A stretch of 64,000 bases of DNA from CBFDBF01 sp050287965 (GCA_050287965.1 JBNKCX010000041.1:248001-312000), one strand, 5' to 3'. Numbered from the stretch's first letter, positions 28,806 through 37,842 are shown. The notes: generated by a model not told the origin, from the letters alone. A program made the numbers and translations.

Positions 28806-28838
28806 AAAAAACGGAACTATTCTATTGAATAGTTCCGT
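28806..28838 (-). terminator. Rho-independent terminator after the rpoE-mucD operon
   Basis: On the minus strand a perfect 12-bp stem (ACGGAACTATTC/GAATAGTTCCGT) with a 4-nt loop is followed by six T. It lies 38 bp after the glutaredoxin-like gene and 85 bp before lepA, separating two operons that run in the same direction. Confidence 0.93.
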
Positions 28839-28875
28839 CATCAATGGTCCACCGAAGATGTTCGGAGCGGTTAAA

Positions 28876-29136
28876 TCATACCCCATTTCCCGCATTGCAT
28901 AAATAATCCCTTACTTTCGTTTCATCCAGGAAAAAATGACACAACTCCCTGCCGTCCGCCTCGAGGACCGGTATCCGCTCGGCGTATCTGCGGCGTAGTT
29001 CCTGGGTGTCATCCACGTCGCGGAGAGCGATTTCAAAGGGGAATTCCCCGCGCAACTCCTGCAACCGCTGTCGCATCTCTTCACAGAGATGGCAGTTACG
29101 CCGGTGGTACAAAGTGAGCAACGGGCCCTTACTCAT
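28876..29136 (-). CDS. Glutaredoxin-like (DUF836) thiol protein
   Basis: An 86-residue thioredoxin-fold protein with a Cys15-His-Leu-Cys18 redox motif (NCHLCEEM) followed by a helix. IALRDVDDTQELRRRYAERIPVL is the expected second half with the cis-Pro region (RIPVL). The family is PF05768. It overlaps the 3' end of mucD by 4 bp and is the last gene of the sigma-E operon, suggesting a role in envelope or oxidative stress. Confidence 0.87.
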   Translation of the reverse strand: MSKGPLLTLYHRRNCHLCEEMRQRLQELRGEFPFEIALRDVDDTQELRRRYAERIPVLEADGRELCHFFLDETKVRDYLCNAGNGV

Positions 29137-30569
29137 TCCTCCGGCACTCGCAGCGCCAGAAACAGCGGGCCGGTTCTACGCTGTACCAATACCGCCACAC
29201 TTTTTCCTTTAGGCAGCTTGTCAATCAATTGCCGAAATTCCTGGACGCTGTTTACCGGGGTGTTGTTAATCATCTGAATCACGTCTCCCGGCTGAATTCC
29301 CGCCGTCCTTCCCGGGCCCTTGCTCACGTCCCTGACCAGTATGCCACCCTTGCCTTTGGCCAGACCGATCTCCTTACGCTGCTCGTCGCTCAGGTCCCTT
29401 AACGACAGACCGAGCAGCGGAACGCTCGCTTTTTCTCCCGGCGAACCGGTCATCGCCAATTCATCCTCCTCCGGCAGTTCTCCGATCTTCACCTTGAGCG
29501 CCTGTTTTTCCCCTTTTCGGAGAATGATGAGGCTGGAGCTTTCACCCACCGGGCTGACACCCACCAACGGAGGCAACATGGAGGATCTCATAATCTTCTT
29601 GCCGTTAAATTCCAGAACGATATCTCCGGTCTGAAGACCTGCCGCCTCGGCGGGACTATCCGGCAGCACCTTCGCGATCAACGCCCCGTAGGGATGGTCC
29701 ATCCCGAAGGAATCAGCCAGTTCCCGGGTAACATCCTGTATCAGCACACCGAGCCAACCGCGAGTTACATGGCCCTGGGCGCGAATCTGATCGGCAACAT
29801 TCATCGCCACCTCGATAGGAATCGCGAAGGAAAGCCCCATGAAACCGCCGGTTCGGCTGTAGATCTGGGAATTGACACCCACCACTTCTCCATCGAGATT
29901 GAACAGCGGGCCCCCGGAATTACCCGGGTTGATCGCGACATCCGTCTGGATAAACGGGACATAGTTTTCACTGGGAAGACTGCGGCCTTTGGCACTGACG
30001 ATACCGGCAGTCACCGAATGATCGAATCCGAACGGCGACCCGATTGCCAGTACCCACTCACCCACCTTGAGATCACTCGACTTTCCGATCTTTACTACCG
30101 GCAGATCTGTTGCGTTGATCTTCAAAAGGGCCGTGTCACTGCGCTTGTCCGAACCAACGACCTCCGCTTCGAATTCGCGCCGGTCGGTGAGACGCACAAT
30201 AATTTCATCCGCTCCATCCACCACGTGATGGTTGGTTAAAATATACCCGTCACTGGAGATGATGAATCCGGACCCCAGGGAAGCCGCGTTGTATTCCCTC
30301 TCCCCATCTTCACCTTCCTCTAGAAAACGACGAAAAAAATCGTTAAAAGGGCTGTCCTCCGGAAGATCCGGAAATCTGAAATCACGCCGCAGATGAAGTC
30401 CAGCAGAACGTTTTTGCTTGGTACTGATATTAACCACTACCGGACTGTATTCCTCCACAAGCCCGGTAAAATCCGGTAACTCCCTGGCATGAATTGCAGC
30501 ACTTGTATACAACAAGACCAATCCGATCGCGGCTACCTGCCACCGAATCCATCGTATTGAAACCTTCAT
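29133..30569 (-). CDS. mucD: Do-family periplasmic serine protease/chaperone (MucD/DegP-like)
   Basis: A 478-residue HtrA protease with a signal peptide (~1-28) and two PDZ domains (~275-365 and ~385-475). The catalytic triad is His115 (TNHHVV), Asp145 (KRSDTALL) and Ser218 (NPGNSGG). It degrades misfolded envelope proteins and can feed signals into the sigma-E cascade. GGAG precedes the ATG at 30569. Position directly after rseC matches mucD of the algU operon in Pseudomonas. Confidence 0.95.
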   Translation of the reverse strand: MKVSIRWIRWQVAAIGLVLLYTSAAIHARELPDFTGLVEEYSPVVVNISTKQKRSAGLHLRRDFRFPDLPEDSPFNDFFRRFLEEGEDGEREYNAASLGSGFIISSDGYILTNHHVVDGADEIIVRLTDRREFEAEVVGSDKRSDTALLKINATDLPVVKIGKSSDLKVGEWVLAIGSPFGFDHSVTAGIVSAKGRSLPSENYVPFIQTDVAINPGNSGGPLFNLDGEVVGVNSQIYSRTGGFMGLSFAIPIEVAMNVADQIRAQGHVTRGWLGVLIQDVTRELADSFGMDHPYGALIAKVLPDSPAEAAGLQTGDIVLEFNGKKIMRSSMLPPLVGVSPVGESSSLIILRKGEKQALKVKIGELPEEDELAMTGSPGEKASVPLLGLSLRDLSDEQRKEIGLAKGKGGILVRDVSKGPGRTAGIQPGDVIQMINNTPVNSVQEFRQLIDKLPKGKSVAVLVQRRTGPLFLALRVPEE

Positions 30570-30584
30570 ATTCTTCTCCAGAGC

Positions 30585-31082
30585 CTAATCTTCAGGACGG
30601 CCATCAAGCTCAGCCCTGAAATCGATCTTCACTTTCCCAGCCTGGCGGAGAATCACGGCGCGATACTGTTCGTCAGTGGCAGTACGGTCCGCAAAACGCC
30701 GCACCAGGTAGAATCCAATTATCAGGCCCAATAGACCACTGATGATCGAGATTAGTTCCTCTCCGGAGGAACCCAACTTCAACGCAACGGATTGCCCGAT
30801 AATAGCGCCCGCGATGAGCCCTATAATCGGGATCACGTAAAATACAAACGAAACCCGGACCAATACGGACTCCGGAATACCAACGATTACATGGTCTCCG
30901 GGAAGCGCTCCTATGGGATTAAAAACACGCACCATGGAACGACGGTTACCGAACACTTTGGAGAGCGCGGCGGTGCCGCAGACACCTGATGCGGAACAAC
31001 CTCCACAGGACGACTTGCGCTCCGTCTCCACCTCTGCGAACTCTCCATCGCAGCGGGTAACGGTTGCGGCCTCTTCAATCAC
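30585..31082 (-). CDS. rseC: RseC/MucC family positive regulator of sigma-E
   Basis: A 165-residue inner-membrane protein. The N-terminal part has a cysteine cluster (SCGGCSASGVCG at about 26-37) that may bind iron-sulfur or respond to redox state. Two transmembrane helices follow at about 80-100 and 108-128. I prefer GTG at 31082 because VIEEAATV aligns with the MIEE start of homologues. An ATG five codons upstream (31097) is the alternative. It overlaps the rseB end. RseC homologues modulate sigma-E and are linked to reduction of SoxR. Confidence 0.88.
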   Translation of the reverse strand: MIEEAATVTRCDGEFAEVETERKSSCGGCSASGVCGTAALSKVFGNRRSMVRVFNPIGALPGDHVIVGIPESVLVRVSFVFYVIPIIGLIAGAIIGQSVALKLGSSGEELISIISGLLGLIIGFYLVRRFADRTATDEQYRAVILRQAGKVKIDFRAELDGRPED

Positions 31083-32100
31083 CCGGTGGCGCCTCATCCT
31101 GCAGCATTATGCCTTGGGCGAGCTCCTGTATGGTCTGGAGAGGAACCTCTCCAACCGCAGTGACGTGATAGTCGTCATAACTTGTGCCGAAGACGTTTAC
31201 CGCACCCATCCGTGATTCACCTTCCAGACCGTTATTGGAATCGGCCTTCTCCACATATACCGAAAACGTGGCCAACCCGTCGGTAAACACAAAATGGTCT
31301 ATCGCGCTACGCTTATCCGTCGCAGGACGCCTGGCGTGGACGCTCAGCTGAAACCCTGCCGGCAGATTAGGAAAATACCAGTCCACAGCCGTTCTTTCTC
31401 CATCCTGCATACGCAATACCGGTTTTTGGTAGATCCAGGCGTAATGTTCATTCTCCAGGGCCGAATCATCCCCTTCCGCCGCGATCTTTATTTCCGGATC
31501 AACCTTAAGACCGGTGAACATGATTTGAGATATCGACTCACCGTTACTGTCCAACAGCTCAGTTTTCAATGGAAGCGCATATTCTTTATCGAGGAACAGT
31601 CTATGGCCATAGCGATAGGCGTCTTTCGGTGCGATCACCAACATTACGGCCGGCCGGCCAGCTATACGGCTGTCCCCGTGCATGTAGAAATCGTAGTAGG
31701 CCGACAGTTTCTTCGGATCGAGTACAGAATTCTCCCCTATACCACCGCCGCTGCTACGCAATTCGGCGGATACCGAGCGGCTGTCAGGAAGCACACAGAT
31801 TATGGAGTGATTATCCCGAACCACCTCCCGGGATACCCCATTGAGGGATGTCAGTCTTTCCCGCTCCTGCCCGTCCGCCACTGAATGAACCAAACGCAGC
31901 GATTCCATGTGGTTGTCATGGAGATAAACAAATGTCCCTTCGTAATTGAGCTGGTGCACGGCCTGCCACATCCGCTCCAGCCATTTAAAGGCCTCATTCT
32001 CCTGTTCTTCCGCCTGCACCGCGGTGGAGATGACGAACAGGAGAGGCAACCAGCGCAGAAAGCTCAATGCTGTTACCGAATAATTAGCGTTTAGCGTCAT
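31075..32100 (-). CDS. rseB: Sigma-E regulatory protein RseB/MucB
   Basis: A 341-residue periplasmic protein with a signal peptide (cleavage near STAVQA-EE). The N-terminal domain has a LolA-like fold (MWQAVHQLNYEGTFVYLHDN, shortened) and the C-terminal domain contacts RseA. Homologues bind RseA and shield it from DegS, releasing it when lipopolysaccharide intermediates accumulate. The ATG at 32100 overlaps the rseA stop by 17 bp. Longer in-frame starts would bury the signal sequence. Confidence 0.93.
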   Translation of the reverse strand: MTLNANYSVTALSFLRWLPLLFVISTAVQAEEQENEAFKWLERMWQAVHQLNYEGTFVYLHDNHMESLRLVHSVADGQERERLTSLNGVSREVVRDNHSIICVLPDSRSVSAELRSSGGGIGENSVLDPKKLSAYYDFYMHGDSRIAGRPAVMLVIAPKDAYRYGHRLFLDKEYALPLKTELLDSNGESISQIMFTGLKVDPEIKIAAEGDDSALENEHYAWIYQKPVLRMQDGERTAVDWYFPNLPAGFQLSVHARRPATDKRSAIDHFVFTDGLATFSVYVEKADSNNGLEGESRMGAVNVFGTSYDDYHVTAVGEVPLQTIQELAQGIMLQDEAPPGD

Positions 32101-32650
32101 ATCCGACAAACGTAGCATAGGGTATAACCCCGCCAACACCGCCGGGAGAAGCGGCGTATTCGCTGTGCTCCACCAGGTAACCATTAAGCCGGGACTCTAC
32201 CGCCGGCTCCTGAAGGTTTTTCCATCGCGTTCCAGGACGCTCCGCATAGGGCGAAGAGACAGCAGGTGTGTTTGAGGCCATCTGTAGCGCGTCGCCGGAA
32301 CCAAGGAAATAAGGCGCGGTGATCACCGCCAATGCGGCAACTGAAGCGGCCAACCCGGCACCCGCCAAAGTGCGGATCCAGAGCGGCCCCTGCTGCAACA
32401 GGGTCTTTACTTTTGGTGCGGCGATTATCGCCGGTTCGTCCTTCAAGGATGTACGCACCCTGGATGCGATATCGAATGCATTCACCTGGAGCGCCTCACC
32501 TCTCATAACATCGCCGATCAGGTGAAATCGGTTCCACTGTTCCTGCAGATCTTCCCGTTCCCGCAGTTGACTCAAGATCTCTGCGGTCTCCTTTGACGGG
32601 AGTTCCTCATCAAGCAGCGCCGATACCTGTTCGTATATTTTCTCACTCAT
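32084..32650 (-). CDS. rseA: Anti-sigma-E factor RseA/MucA
   Basis: A 188-residue single-pass membrane protein. Residues ~1-75 form the cytoplasmic sigma-binding domain (KIYEQVSALLDEELPSKE, then WNRFHLIGDVMRGE). The transmembrane helix is at about 90-116 and the periplasmic tail is the RseB and protease target. I chose the second of two adjacent ATGs (32650) for its spacing from AGGTG. It overlaps the rpoE gene end directly upstream. Confidence 0.92.
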   Translation of the reverse strand: MSEKIYEQVSALLDEELPSKETAEILSQLREREDLQEQWNRFHLIGDVMRGEALQVNAFDIASRVRTSLKDEPAIIAAPKVKTLLQQGPLWIRTLAGAGLAASVAALAVITAPYFLGSGDALQMASNTPAVSSPYAERPGTRWKNLQEPAVESRLNGYLVEHSEYAASPGGVGGVIPYATFVGYDAKR

Positions 32651-32694
32651 CATGGCACCTGATATAAAGACACAAAACGTATTCCGTAATCGCC

Positions 32695-33273
32695 TCAAGG
32701 CTCCAGTAGCGGAGCGAGTTTAGCATCTATTGCCGCGCGTGCCCGAAAAATACGGGAACGCACTGTTCCCACCGGGCAGGTCATGGCTCGGGCGATGTCC
32801 TCATAGCTGAGTCCTTCCAGTTCGCGCAGAGTAATCGCCGTACGCAGGTCGTCCGGTAGTTCCTCGATGGCCTGCCGGACGGTTTCGGCAATCTCTTCCT
32901 GCAACAAATTGTTCTCCGGAGTGGTATTCTCCTGCAGCCGTACGCCCACATCCATCTGTTCCGCGGTATCCGCATCCAAATCGAAAGATGGAGGACGTCG
33001 TCCCTGAGCAACCAGAAAGTTCTTCGCTGTATTGATCGCGATCCGGTAAAGCCAAGTGTAGAAAGCGCTTTCCCCGCGGAAATTGGGCAACGCTCGATAG
33101 GCTTTGATAAACGCTTCCTGAGTCACATCAAGTGTCTCACTCGGATTACGGATATATCTCGAAACCAGGTTGGCCACTTTATGCTGATATTTCAGCACGA
33201 GGAGGTCAAAGGCCTTCTTATCTCCCCTCTGAACCCGGTTAACCAGTTCCTGATCTACCTTTCGCTCGCCCAT
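32695..33273 (-). CDS. rpoE: RNA polymerase sigma-E factor (AlgU/RpoE)
   Basis: A 192-residue ECF sigma factor. Region 2 includes DLLVLKYQHKVANLVSRY and DVTQEAFIKAYRALPNFRG. Region 4 has ELEGLSYEDIARAM and CPVGTVRSRIFRAR. It controls envelope-stress genes and is held by RseA. GAGAGG lies six bases before the ATG. A matching sigma-E promoter precedes it, so autoregulation is likely. Confidence 0.97.
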   Translation of the reverse strand: MGERKVDQELVNRVQRGDKKAFDLLVLKYQHKVANLVSRYIRNPSETLDVTQEAFIKAYRALPNFRGESAFYTWLYRIAINTAKNFLVAQGRRPPSFDLDADTAEQMDVGVRLQENTTPENNLLQEEIAETVRQAIEELPDDLRTAITLRELEGLSYEDIARAMTCPVGTVRSRIFRARAAIDAKLAPLLEP

Positions 33274-33321
33274 TCGGGCCCTCTCCCCGACCGCGGCAAG
33301 CGCGTATCTCTTTGTACTCTG

Positions 33322-33348
33322 ATTGACACCCTGATCATAAAATAGTTC
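33322..33348 (-). promoter_or_regulatory. Candidate sigma-E autoregulatory promoter of rpoE
   Basis: On the minus strand GAACTA (33348-33343) and TCAAT (33326-33322) are 16 bp apart, close to the sigma-E consensus GAACTT-N16-TCTGA. It lies about 50 bp before the rpoE ATG. A TATAAT on the same strand (33356-33351) sits just upstream and may belong to a housekeeping promoter, but no good -35 was found. Confidence 0.6.
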
Positions 33349-33473
33349 GCATTATATTGGGTTTTTGCGCTAGGATTTCGCCTGACAAATTGTGCTACCG
33401 CCAGCCTCAACCCGGAATTCTGGAGCAGATTATGACCGCCGTTTCCCTGTCTATCAAATAGCGGTCGATCATC

Positions 33474-35087
33474 ATGGACCCACTTCACCGACACGACGTA
33501 CTGATTATCGGCAGCGGCGCCGCCGGACTTAGCCTCGCCCTGCGGCTTCCCCGCAGTCTTAGGATAGCCGTGATATCCAAGCTGAACCTCGCGGAGGGCA
33601 GTACTTATTACGCCCAGGGCGGTATCTCGGCGGTGCTGGACAAAGAGGACTCCATCGAGTCCCATATCGAAGACACCCTCAATGCCGGAGCCGGACTCTG
33701 TGATGAAGAGACGGTCCGGCTGGTGGTGGAAAAGGGTCCGGAAAACATCCGCTGGCTCTTGAGCCAGGGCATGGAGTTCACCCGCGAATCGACCAACGGT
33801 ACCGGTTATCACCTGACCCGCGAGGGTGGCCACTCCCACCGCCGGGTAATCCATACCGCGGACGCCACCGGCCAGGCCCTGGAGACCACCCTGGAACAAC
33901 AGGTGCAATCGCTCCCCAACGTAGAGCTGTTTGAAAACCATGTTGCCATCGACCTGATTACCGGACACAAACTGGGGCTGGAGGATAACCGCTGTTTCGG
34001 GGCCTATTTATTCAATCGCCGGGCGGACCGGGTTGAGACCTTTCGCGCCCGTTTCGTGATACTGGCGACCGGAGGTGCCAGCAAGGTCTATCTCTATACC
34101 TCCAATCCCGATGTATCCACCGGGGACGGTATCGCCATGGGCTGGCGGGCCGGGTGCAGGGTGGCCAATATGGAGTTCATCCAGTTCCACCCTACCTGCC
34201 TCTTTCACCCCCATGCTAAATCCTTCCTGATCACGGAGGCCCTGAGGGGCGAAGGGGGGCGTCTGCTTCTGCCGGACGGCACCCGCTTCATGCCCAAGTA
34301 TGATGAGCGTGCGGAACTGGCGCCCCGCGATATCGTCGCCCGCGCCATTGACCACGAGATGAAACGGTTGGGGGCGGACTGCGTCTTTCTCGATATCAGT
34401 CACCAGCCGGGTGATTTTATCCGCGAACACTTCCCGATGATTCACGCCCGCTGTCTCGATTTCGGTATCGATATAACCCGGTCGCCGATCCCGGTGGTTC
34501 CGGCCGCTCATTACACCTGCGGCGGAATTGTTACCGATCACAATGCCCGGACCGACATCCCGGGACTCTATGCCGTGGGAGAGGTTGCCTATACCGGCCT
34601 GCATGGGGCCAACCGTATGGCCAGCAACTCGTTGCTGGAATGCCTGGTTTTCGGGCAGATGGCCGCCCTGGATATCGAACAGAGCATGGACCATGCCCCG
34701 GAACCTCCCACTATCGCGCCATGGGACGAAAGCCAGGTTACCGACTCCGATGAAGTGGTGGTGGTCTCCCACAACTGGGACGAGCTGCGCCGGTTCATGT
34801 GGGACTACGTGGGTATCGTCCGTACCAACAAGCGGTTGGAACGCGCTCAGCGCCGGGTCAACCTGCTGCGCCAGGAGATTGAGGAGTACTACAGTAATTT
34901 CCGTGTCGGTAACGACCTCCTGGAACTGCGTAACCTGGTAGACGTCGCCGACCTGATCATCCGCTCGGCGCAGCACCGACGGGAAAGCCGCGGGCTTCAC
35001 TACACCGTTGATTACCCCGAACGGGACGACCTGCAACAGCGTAAGCCGACGGTGATAACTCCGGACAACTACCGCCCGGCCGGATAA
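33474..35087 (+). CDS. nadB: L-aspartate oxidase
   Basis: A 537-residue FAD enzyme converting aspartate to iminoaspartate for NAD synthesis. The FAD loop is VLIIGSGAAGLSLALRL. The QGGISAV, HTADATGQAL, FHPTCLF, ITEALRGEGG and catalytic-region DIVARAIDHEM segments are all typical, and TCGGI precedes GLYAVGEVAYTGLHGANRMASNSL (shortened). It is divergent from rpoE, the order found in many gammaproteobacteria. Its 3' end overlaps ygfX by 19 bp tail to tail. Confidence 0.96.
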   Translation: MDPLHRHDVLIIGSGAAGLSLALRLPRSLRIAVISKLNLAEGSTYYAQGGISAVLDKEDSIESHIEDTLNAGAGLCDEETVRLVVEKGPENIRWLLSQGMEFTRESTNGTGYHLTREGGHSHRRVIHTADATGQALETTLEQQVQSLPNVELFENHVAIDLITGHKLGLEDNRCFGAYLFNRRADRVETFRARFVILATGGASKVYLYTSNPDVSTGDGIAMGWRAGCRVANMEFIQFHPTCLFHPHAKSFLITEALRGEGGRLLLPDGTRFMPKYDERAELAPRDIVARAIDHEMKRLGADCVFLDISHQPGDFIREHFPMIHARCLDFGIDITRSPIPVVPAAHYTCGGIVTDHNARTDIPGLYAVGEVAYTGLHGANRMASNSLLECLVFGQMAALDIEQSMDHAPEPPTIAPWDESQVTDSDEVVVVSHNWDELRRFMWDYVGIVRTNKRLERAQRRVNLLRQEIEEYYSNFRVGNDLLELRNLVDVADLIIRSAQHRRESRGLHYTVDYPERDDLQQRKPTVITPDNYRPAG

Positions 35088-35524
35088 TCGCCCCGCAGGC
35101 TGTTCAGCCTCATCCGTAACCGCCGCAACTGCTCACGATCCACCCTGTCCGCAGTCAGGCACAAACTGCACCGCTTCCCGCCCGGGATTCTGAAATTGAG
35201 GACAATCAACCAGGGATGAACAAAACTGGAGCCGTATAGAGCGGCAGTGATCACCCTCCCCTGACGATCAAAAAGGGTCCAATCCTCATCACCCCCCCAT
35301 TCCACGGCGGCAACGGCCAGCCCCCCCGACGGTGATAGATATCGGTACCAAGAATGAATCAGGCTGAACAGAACGAGTCCCGCAAGAATGAACCCTGACC
35401 CGGGCGGCAGCGGCAACAGCGGCAGCAACAGGAGCGCAGAGCCATGGAGAATCGCCAGACAGACGACCAGCCGGCGCGGAAACCGGGGATAAATGGCGAT
35501 CTTTTCAGTCCCCTTCTCTGGCAT
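35069..35524 (-). CDS. YgfX-like inner-membrane protein
   Basis: A 151-residue protein with two transmembrane helices near residues 20-35 and 43-60 and a C-terminal soluble part ending in an Arg-rich helix (REQLRRLRMRLNSLRG). Size, topology and location convergent with nadB match the YgfX family. In E. coli YgfX pairs with SdhE (YgfY) and affects cell-division and cytoskeletal proteins. No sdhE gene lies directly upstream here; instead yjgA lies 43 bp away. Confidence 0.72.
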   Translation of the reverse strand: MPEKGTEKIAIYPRFPRRLVVCLAILHGSALLLLPLLPLPPGSGFILAGLVLFSLIHSWYRYLSPSGGLAVAAVEWGGDEDWTLFDRQGRVITAALYGSSFVHPWLIVLNFRIPGGKRCSLCLTADRVDREQLRRLRMRLNSLRGDYPAGR

Positions 35525-35536
35525 CGGGATTAATAT

Positions 35537-35566
35537 TCAGTTGGCAGTTGTCAGCTATAAGTTTCT
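35537..35566. repeat. Degenerate heptamer repeat between yjgA and ygfX
   Basis: Four 7-bp units (CAGTTGG, CAGTTGT, CAGCTAT, AAGTTTC) fill most of the 43-bp gap and end at the yjgA stop codon (minus strand, 35570-35568). They would lie in the untranslated leader of ygfX. Confidence 0.6.
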
Positions 35567-35567
35567 G

Positions 35568-36059
35568 TTACACAAAATCGAGTTCCTTCAGATAGCGGAA
35601 CAGCTTGCGGGCCGCTGCCGGGGGACGGGACTGATCCTGTTCCTTGCGAGCGGCACGCACCAATTGACGGACCTGCTGGCTGTCGGCCTGTGGGCAGATA
35701 TCCAACAGTTCCGTCAAGGCACTATCCCCATCCTGCAACAGCCGCTCCCGCCATTGTTCGAGCTGGTGAAAACGCCGCTTGTCATCCAGATGCTGGCTAT
35801 CCAGCTCATTTAACAGCCGCTGAATCACTTCCATATCTTCGTCGCGCAGCAGTTTTCCCACGCGACGTACGTGGCGACGCAAGGCGTTGTGTCCCTTGAT
35901 TCGCCGCGACTCCTCCAGGGCTTCCAACACCCGCGGACCGAGAGGAAACGGCGCCAGTTGCGCCGGCGACATATCGATCAGTCGCTCGCCGATTTTCTGC
36001 AAGGCCAGAAGTTCTTTCTTCTGCTGGGTCTTGCTGACTGGTGAGTCTTCGGTTGACAG
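35568..36059 (-). CDS. yjgA: YjgA/DarP ribosome-biogenesis protein, possible CUG start
   Basis: A DUF615 protein associated with late 50S assembly. LELRRIKGHNALRRHVRRVGKLLRDED-like helices (here ALEESRRIKGHNALRRHVRR) and the C-terminal PPAAARKLFRYLKEL are family features. The only common start is TTG at 36002, but SKTQQKKELLALQKIG upstream in frame aligns with the homologous N-terminus and reaches CTG at 36059, which has GAGGA about 7 nt upstream. A TGA closes the frame two codons before that. With CTG the protein has 163 residues, with TTG 144. The proposed start lies inside a heptad-like repeat. Confidence 0.85.
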   Translation of the reverse strand: MSTEDSPVSKTQQKKELLALQKIGERLIDMSPAQLAPFPLGPRVLEALEESRRIKGHNALRRHVRRVGKLLRDEDMEVIQRLLNELDSQHLDDKRRFHQLEQWRERLLQDGDSALTELLDICPQADSQQVRQLVRAARKEQDQSRPPAAARKLFRYLKELDFV

Positions 36060-36099
36060 TTTTCAATCCTCAGGTTTTTTTAGTTATGAAGTTAGAAGT
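36051..36099. repeat. Heptad repeats in the yjgA-recJ gap
   Basis: Two traces of the AGTT heptad family lie here: CGGTTGA/CAGTTTT at 36050-36063 overlapping the yjgA start, and TAGTTAT/GAAGTTA/GAAGTTT at 36080-36100 reaching the recJ stop codon. Between them is a run of seven T on the plus strand. Confidence 0.45.
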
Positions 36100-37842
36100 T
36101 TATAGATGTTCAAAGTATTCCACGATCAGCTGCAGGCTGCGGCGCCCCTGATACTCGTTTATGTCCATCCGGTAGGCGGCGTGTATCCTCGTTTCCGGCC
36201 GGGGAAGCCCGTATTCCAGTTGATTAAACGCTATGGCATCCAGATAGCGATCACTATCATCGGCATTCAACACCAGTTTGACGTGTCTGTCACCGACAAT
36301 CCGGCTGCTGACGATAGTGAAAATCCCGTCAAACAGGGGTTCGGGAAACCCTTGCCCCCAGGGCCCGCCTTCCCGGATCTGTTGCGCCAGTTCCAGGGTG
36401 AAATCGCTCGTCTCCAGGGGGCCGTCTGAGCGGATCACACCCGACAGATCCTCCTCCTTCAGATGGAGACGCACCTCGCGGTCGAAAGCATCCTGAAAGG
36501 CCTCCAGATCGCTCTCGCGCAGGCTGAGCCCGGCTGCCATGGCATGACCGCCGAACTTCCGCAGGATCCCGGGATGCCTGGTTGCGATGGAGTCCAGCAG
36601 ATCGCGGATATGAAGTCCCGGGATCGAGCGTGCCGAGCCCTTGAGCACCCCATCGGTAACCGGGGCAAACGCGATCACGGGGCAGTGGAAACGTTCCCGC
36701 ATGCGCGCCGCCAGAATGCCGATCACCCCCTGGTGCCAATCGTAACGGTAGAGACAGAGGGAATATGGCTGTTCCACCTTTTCGCCGGCGCCGAGATCAT
36801 CCAGGATCGCCAGAGCCTGATCGCGCATTTCCGACTCGATCTCACGCCGTTCCCGGTTCAATCGGTCCAAACGATATGCCGTCTCCGTGGCCTGCCCGGC
36901 GACGTCGGTGAGCAAGCAGTCGATACCCAGGGACATATCCTCCAGTCGTCCCGCCGCATTCAACCGCGGCCCTACGGCGAACCCCATATCTGCCGCCACC
37001 ACCCGTCTTTCATCCCGCCCCGCCGCGTCCAGCAGCGCGCTGATACCGAGGCGACCACGCCCCGCGCGGATACGCTGCAACCCCTGATGCACCAAAATCC
37101 GGTTCACATGATCGAGGGGCACCACGTCCGCCACCGTACCGAGGGCCACCAGGTCCAGCAGATCAGCGAGGTTGGGCTCCAAAATTCCCCGTCGTTCAAA
37201 CCAGTTGTTCCGTCGCAATCCGACCCGCAGGGCCGCCATAACATAAAAGATCACCCCGACCCCCGCCAGATTGGCGCCGGGAAAACCGTCGTCATGCAGA
37301 TGCGGATTGACGATCACATCCGCCCGCGGCAGATCCTTTCCCGGTAGGTGGTGGTCCGTCACCAACACCGCCACACCCGCCTGCCTGGCGGCCTCCACAC
37401 CCTCGATACTGGAAATACCGTTATCCACCGTTAACAACAGATCGGGCTGCTGGGCAACAGCTTCCGCAACGATCTCGGGCGTCAGGCCGTAGCCGTATTC
37501 AAACCGATTAGGTACCAGATAGCGGACATCGTCGGCCCCCATGGCCCGCAGCGCCCGCAAGGCCAGAGCACAGCTGGTGGCTCCGTCCGCATCAAAATCA
37601 GCCACCACCAGGATGCGGCCATTCCTCTCCACAACACCCCGGAGAAGTTCCGCCGCCGCCTCCGTTCCCGCCAATGCGGCAGGTGCCGGCAGTCTGGATA
37701 ACTCCCGATCCAATTCCCCCGAAGATGCTACACCTCTGGCCGCGTATACCCTGCGCAGGACGGGATGAAGATCCTGCGGCAGCTCCGCCGCGGCATCGGT
37801 GAAGTGGTCGCTACGGTGTATCTCTCTCTTAAATCCGGACAC
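36100..37842 (-). CDS. recJ: Single-stranded-DNA-specific exonuclease RecJ
   Basis: A 580-residue 5'-3' exonuclease of the DHH family acting in mismatch repair and RecF recombination. The motifs VVADFDADGATSC, TVDNGISS, VTDHHLPG and the DHHA1 motif region GGHAMAAGLSL are visible, with a C-terminal OB-like domain. Start is GTG at 37842, with GAGG six bases upstream. It is divergent from the phosphopantetheinyl transferase gene. Confidence 0.96.
   Translation of the reverse strand: MSGFKREIHRSDHFTDAAAELPQDLHPVLRRVYAARGVASSGELDRELSRLPAPAALAGTEAAAELLRGVVERNGRILVVADFDADGATSCALALRALRAMGADDVRYLVPNRFEYGYGLTPEIVAEAVAQQPDLLLTVDNGISSIEGVEAARQAGVAVLVTDHHLPGKDLPRADVIVNPHLHDDGFPGANLAGVGVIFYVMAALRVGLRRNNWFERRGILEPNLADLLDLVALGTVADVVPLDHVNRILVHQGLQRIRAGRGRLGISALLDAAGRDERRVVAADMGFAVGPRLNAAGRLEDMSLGIDCLLTDVAGQATETAYRLDRLNRERREIESEMRDQALAILDDLGAGEKVEQPYSLCLYRYDWHQGVIGILAARMRERFHCPVIAFAPVTDGVLKGSARSIPGLHIRDLLDSIATRHPGILRKFGGHAMAAGLSLRESDLEAFQDAFDREVRLHLKEEDLSGVIRSDGPLETSDFTLELAQQIREGGPWGQGFPEPLFDGIFTIVSSRIVGDRHVKLVLNADDSDRYLDAIAFNQLEYGLPRPETRIHAAYRMDINEYQGRRSLQLIVEYFEHL

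Noticed and set aside
34008..35036. A 342-codon minus-strand frame inside nadB
   Set aside because: Antisense to nadB, no start signal, and no recognisable protein features.
36463..37347. A 294-codon plus-strand frame inside recJ
   Set aside because: Antisense to recJ; the RecJ motifs on the other strand are all intact.
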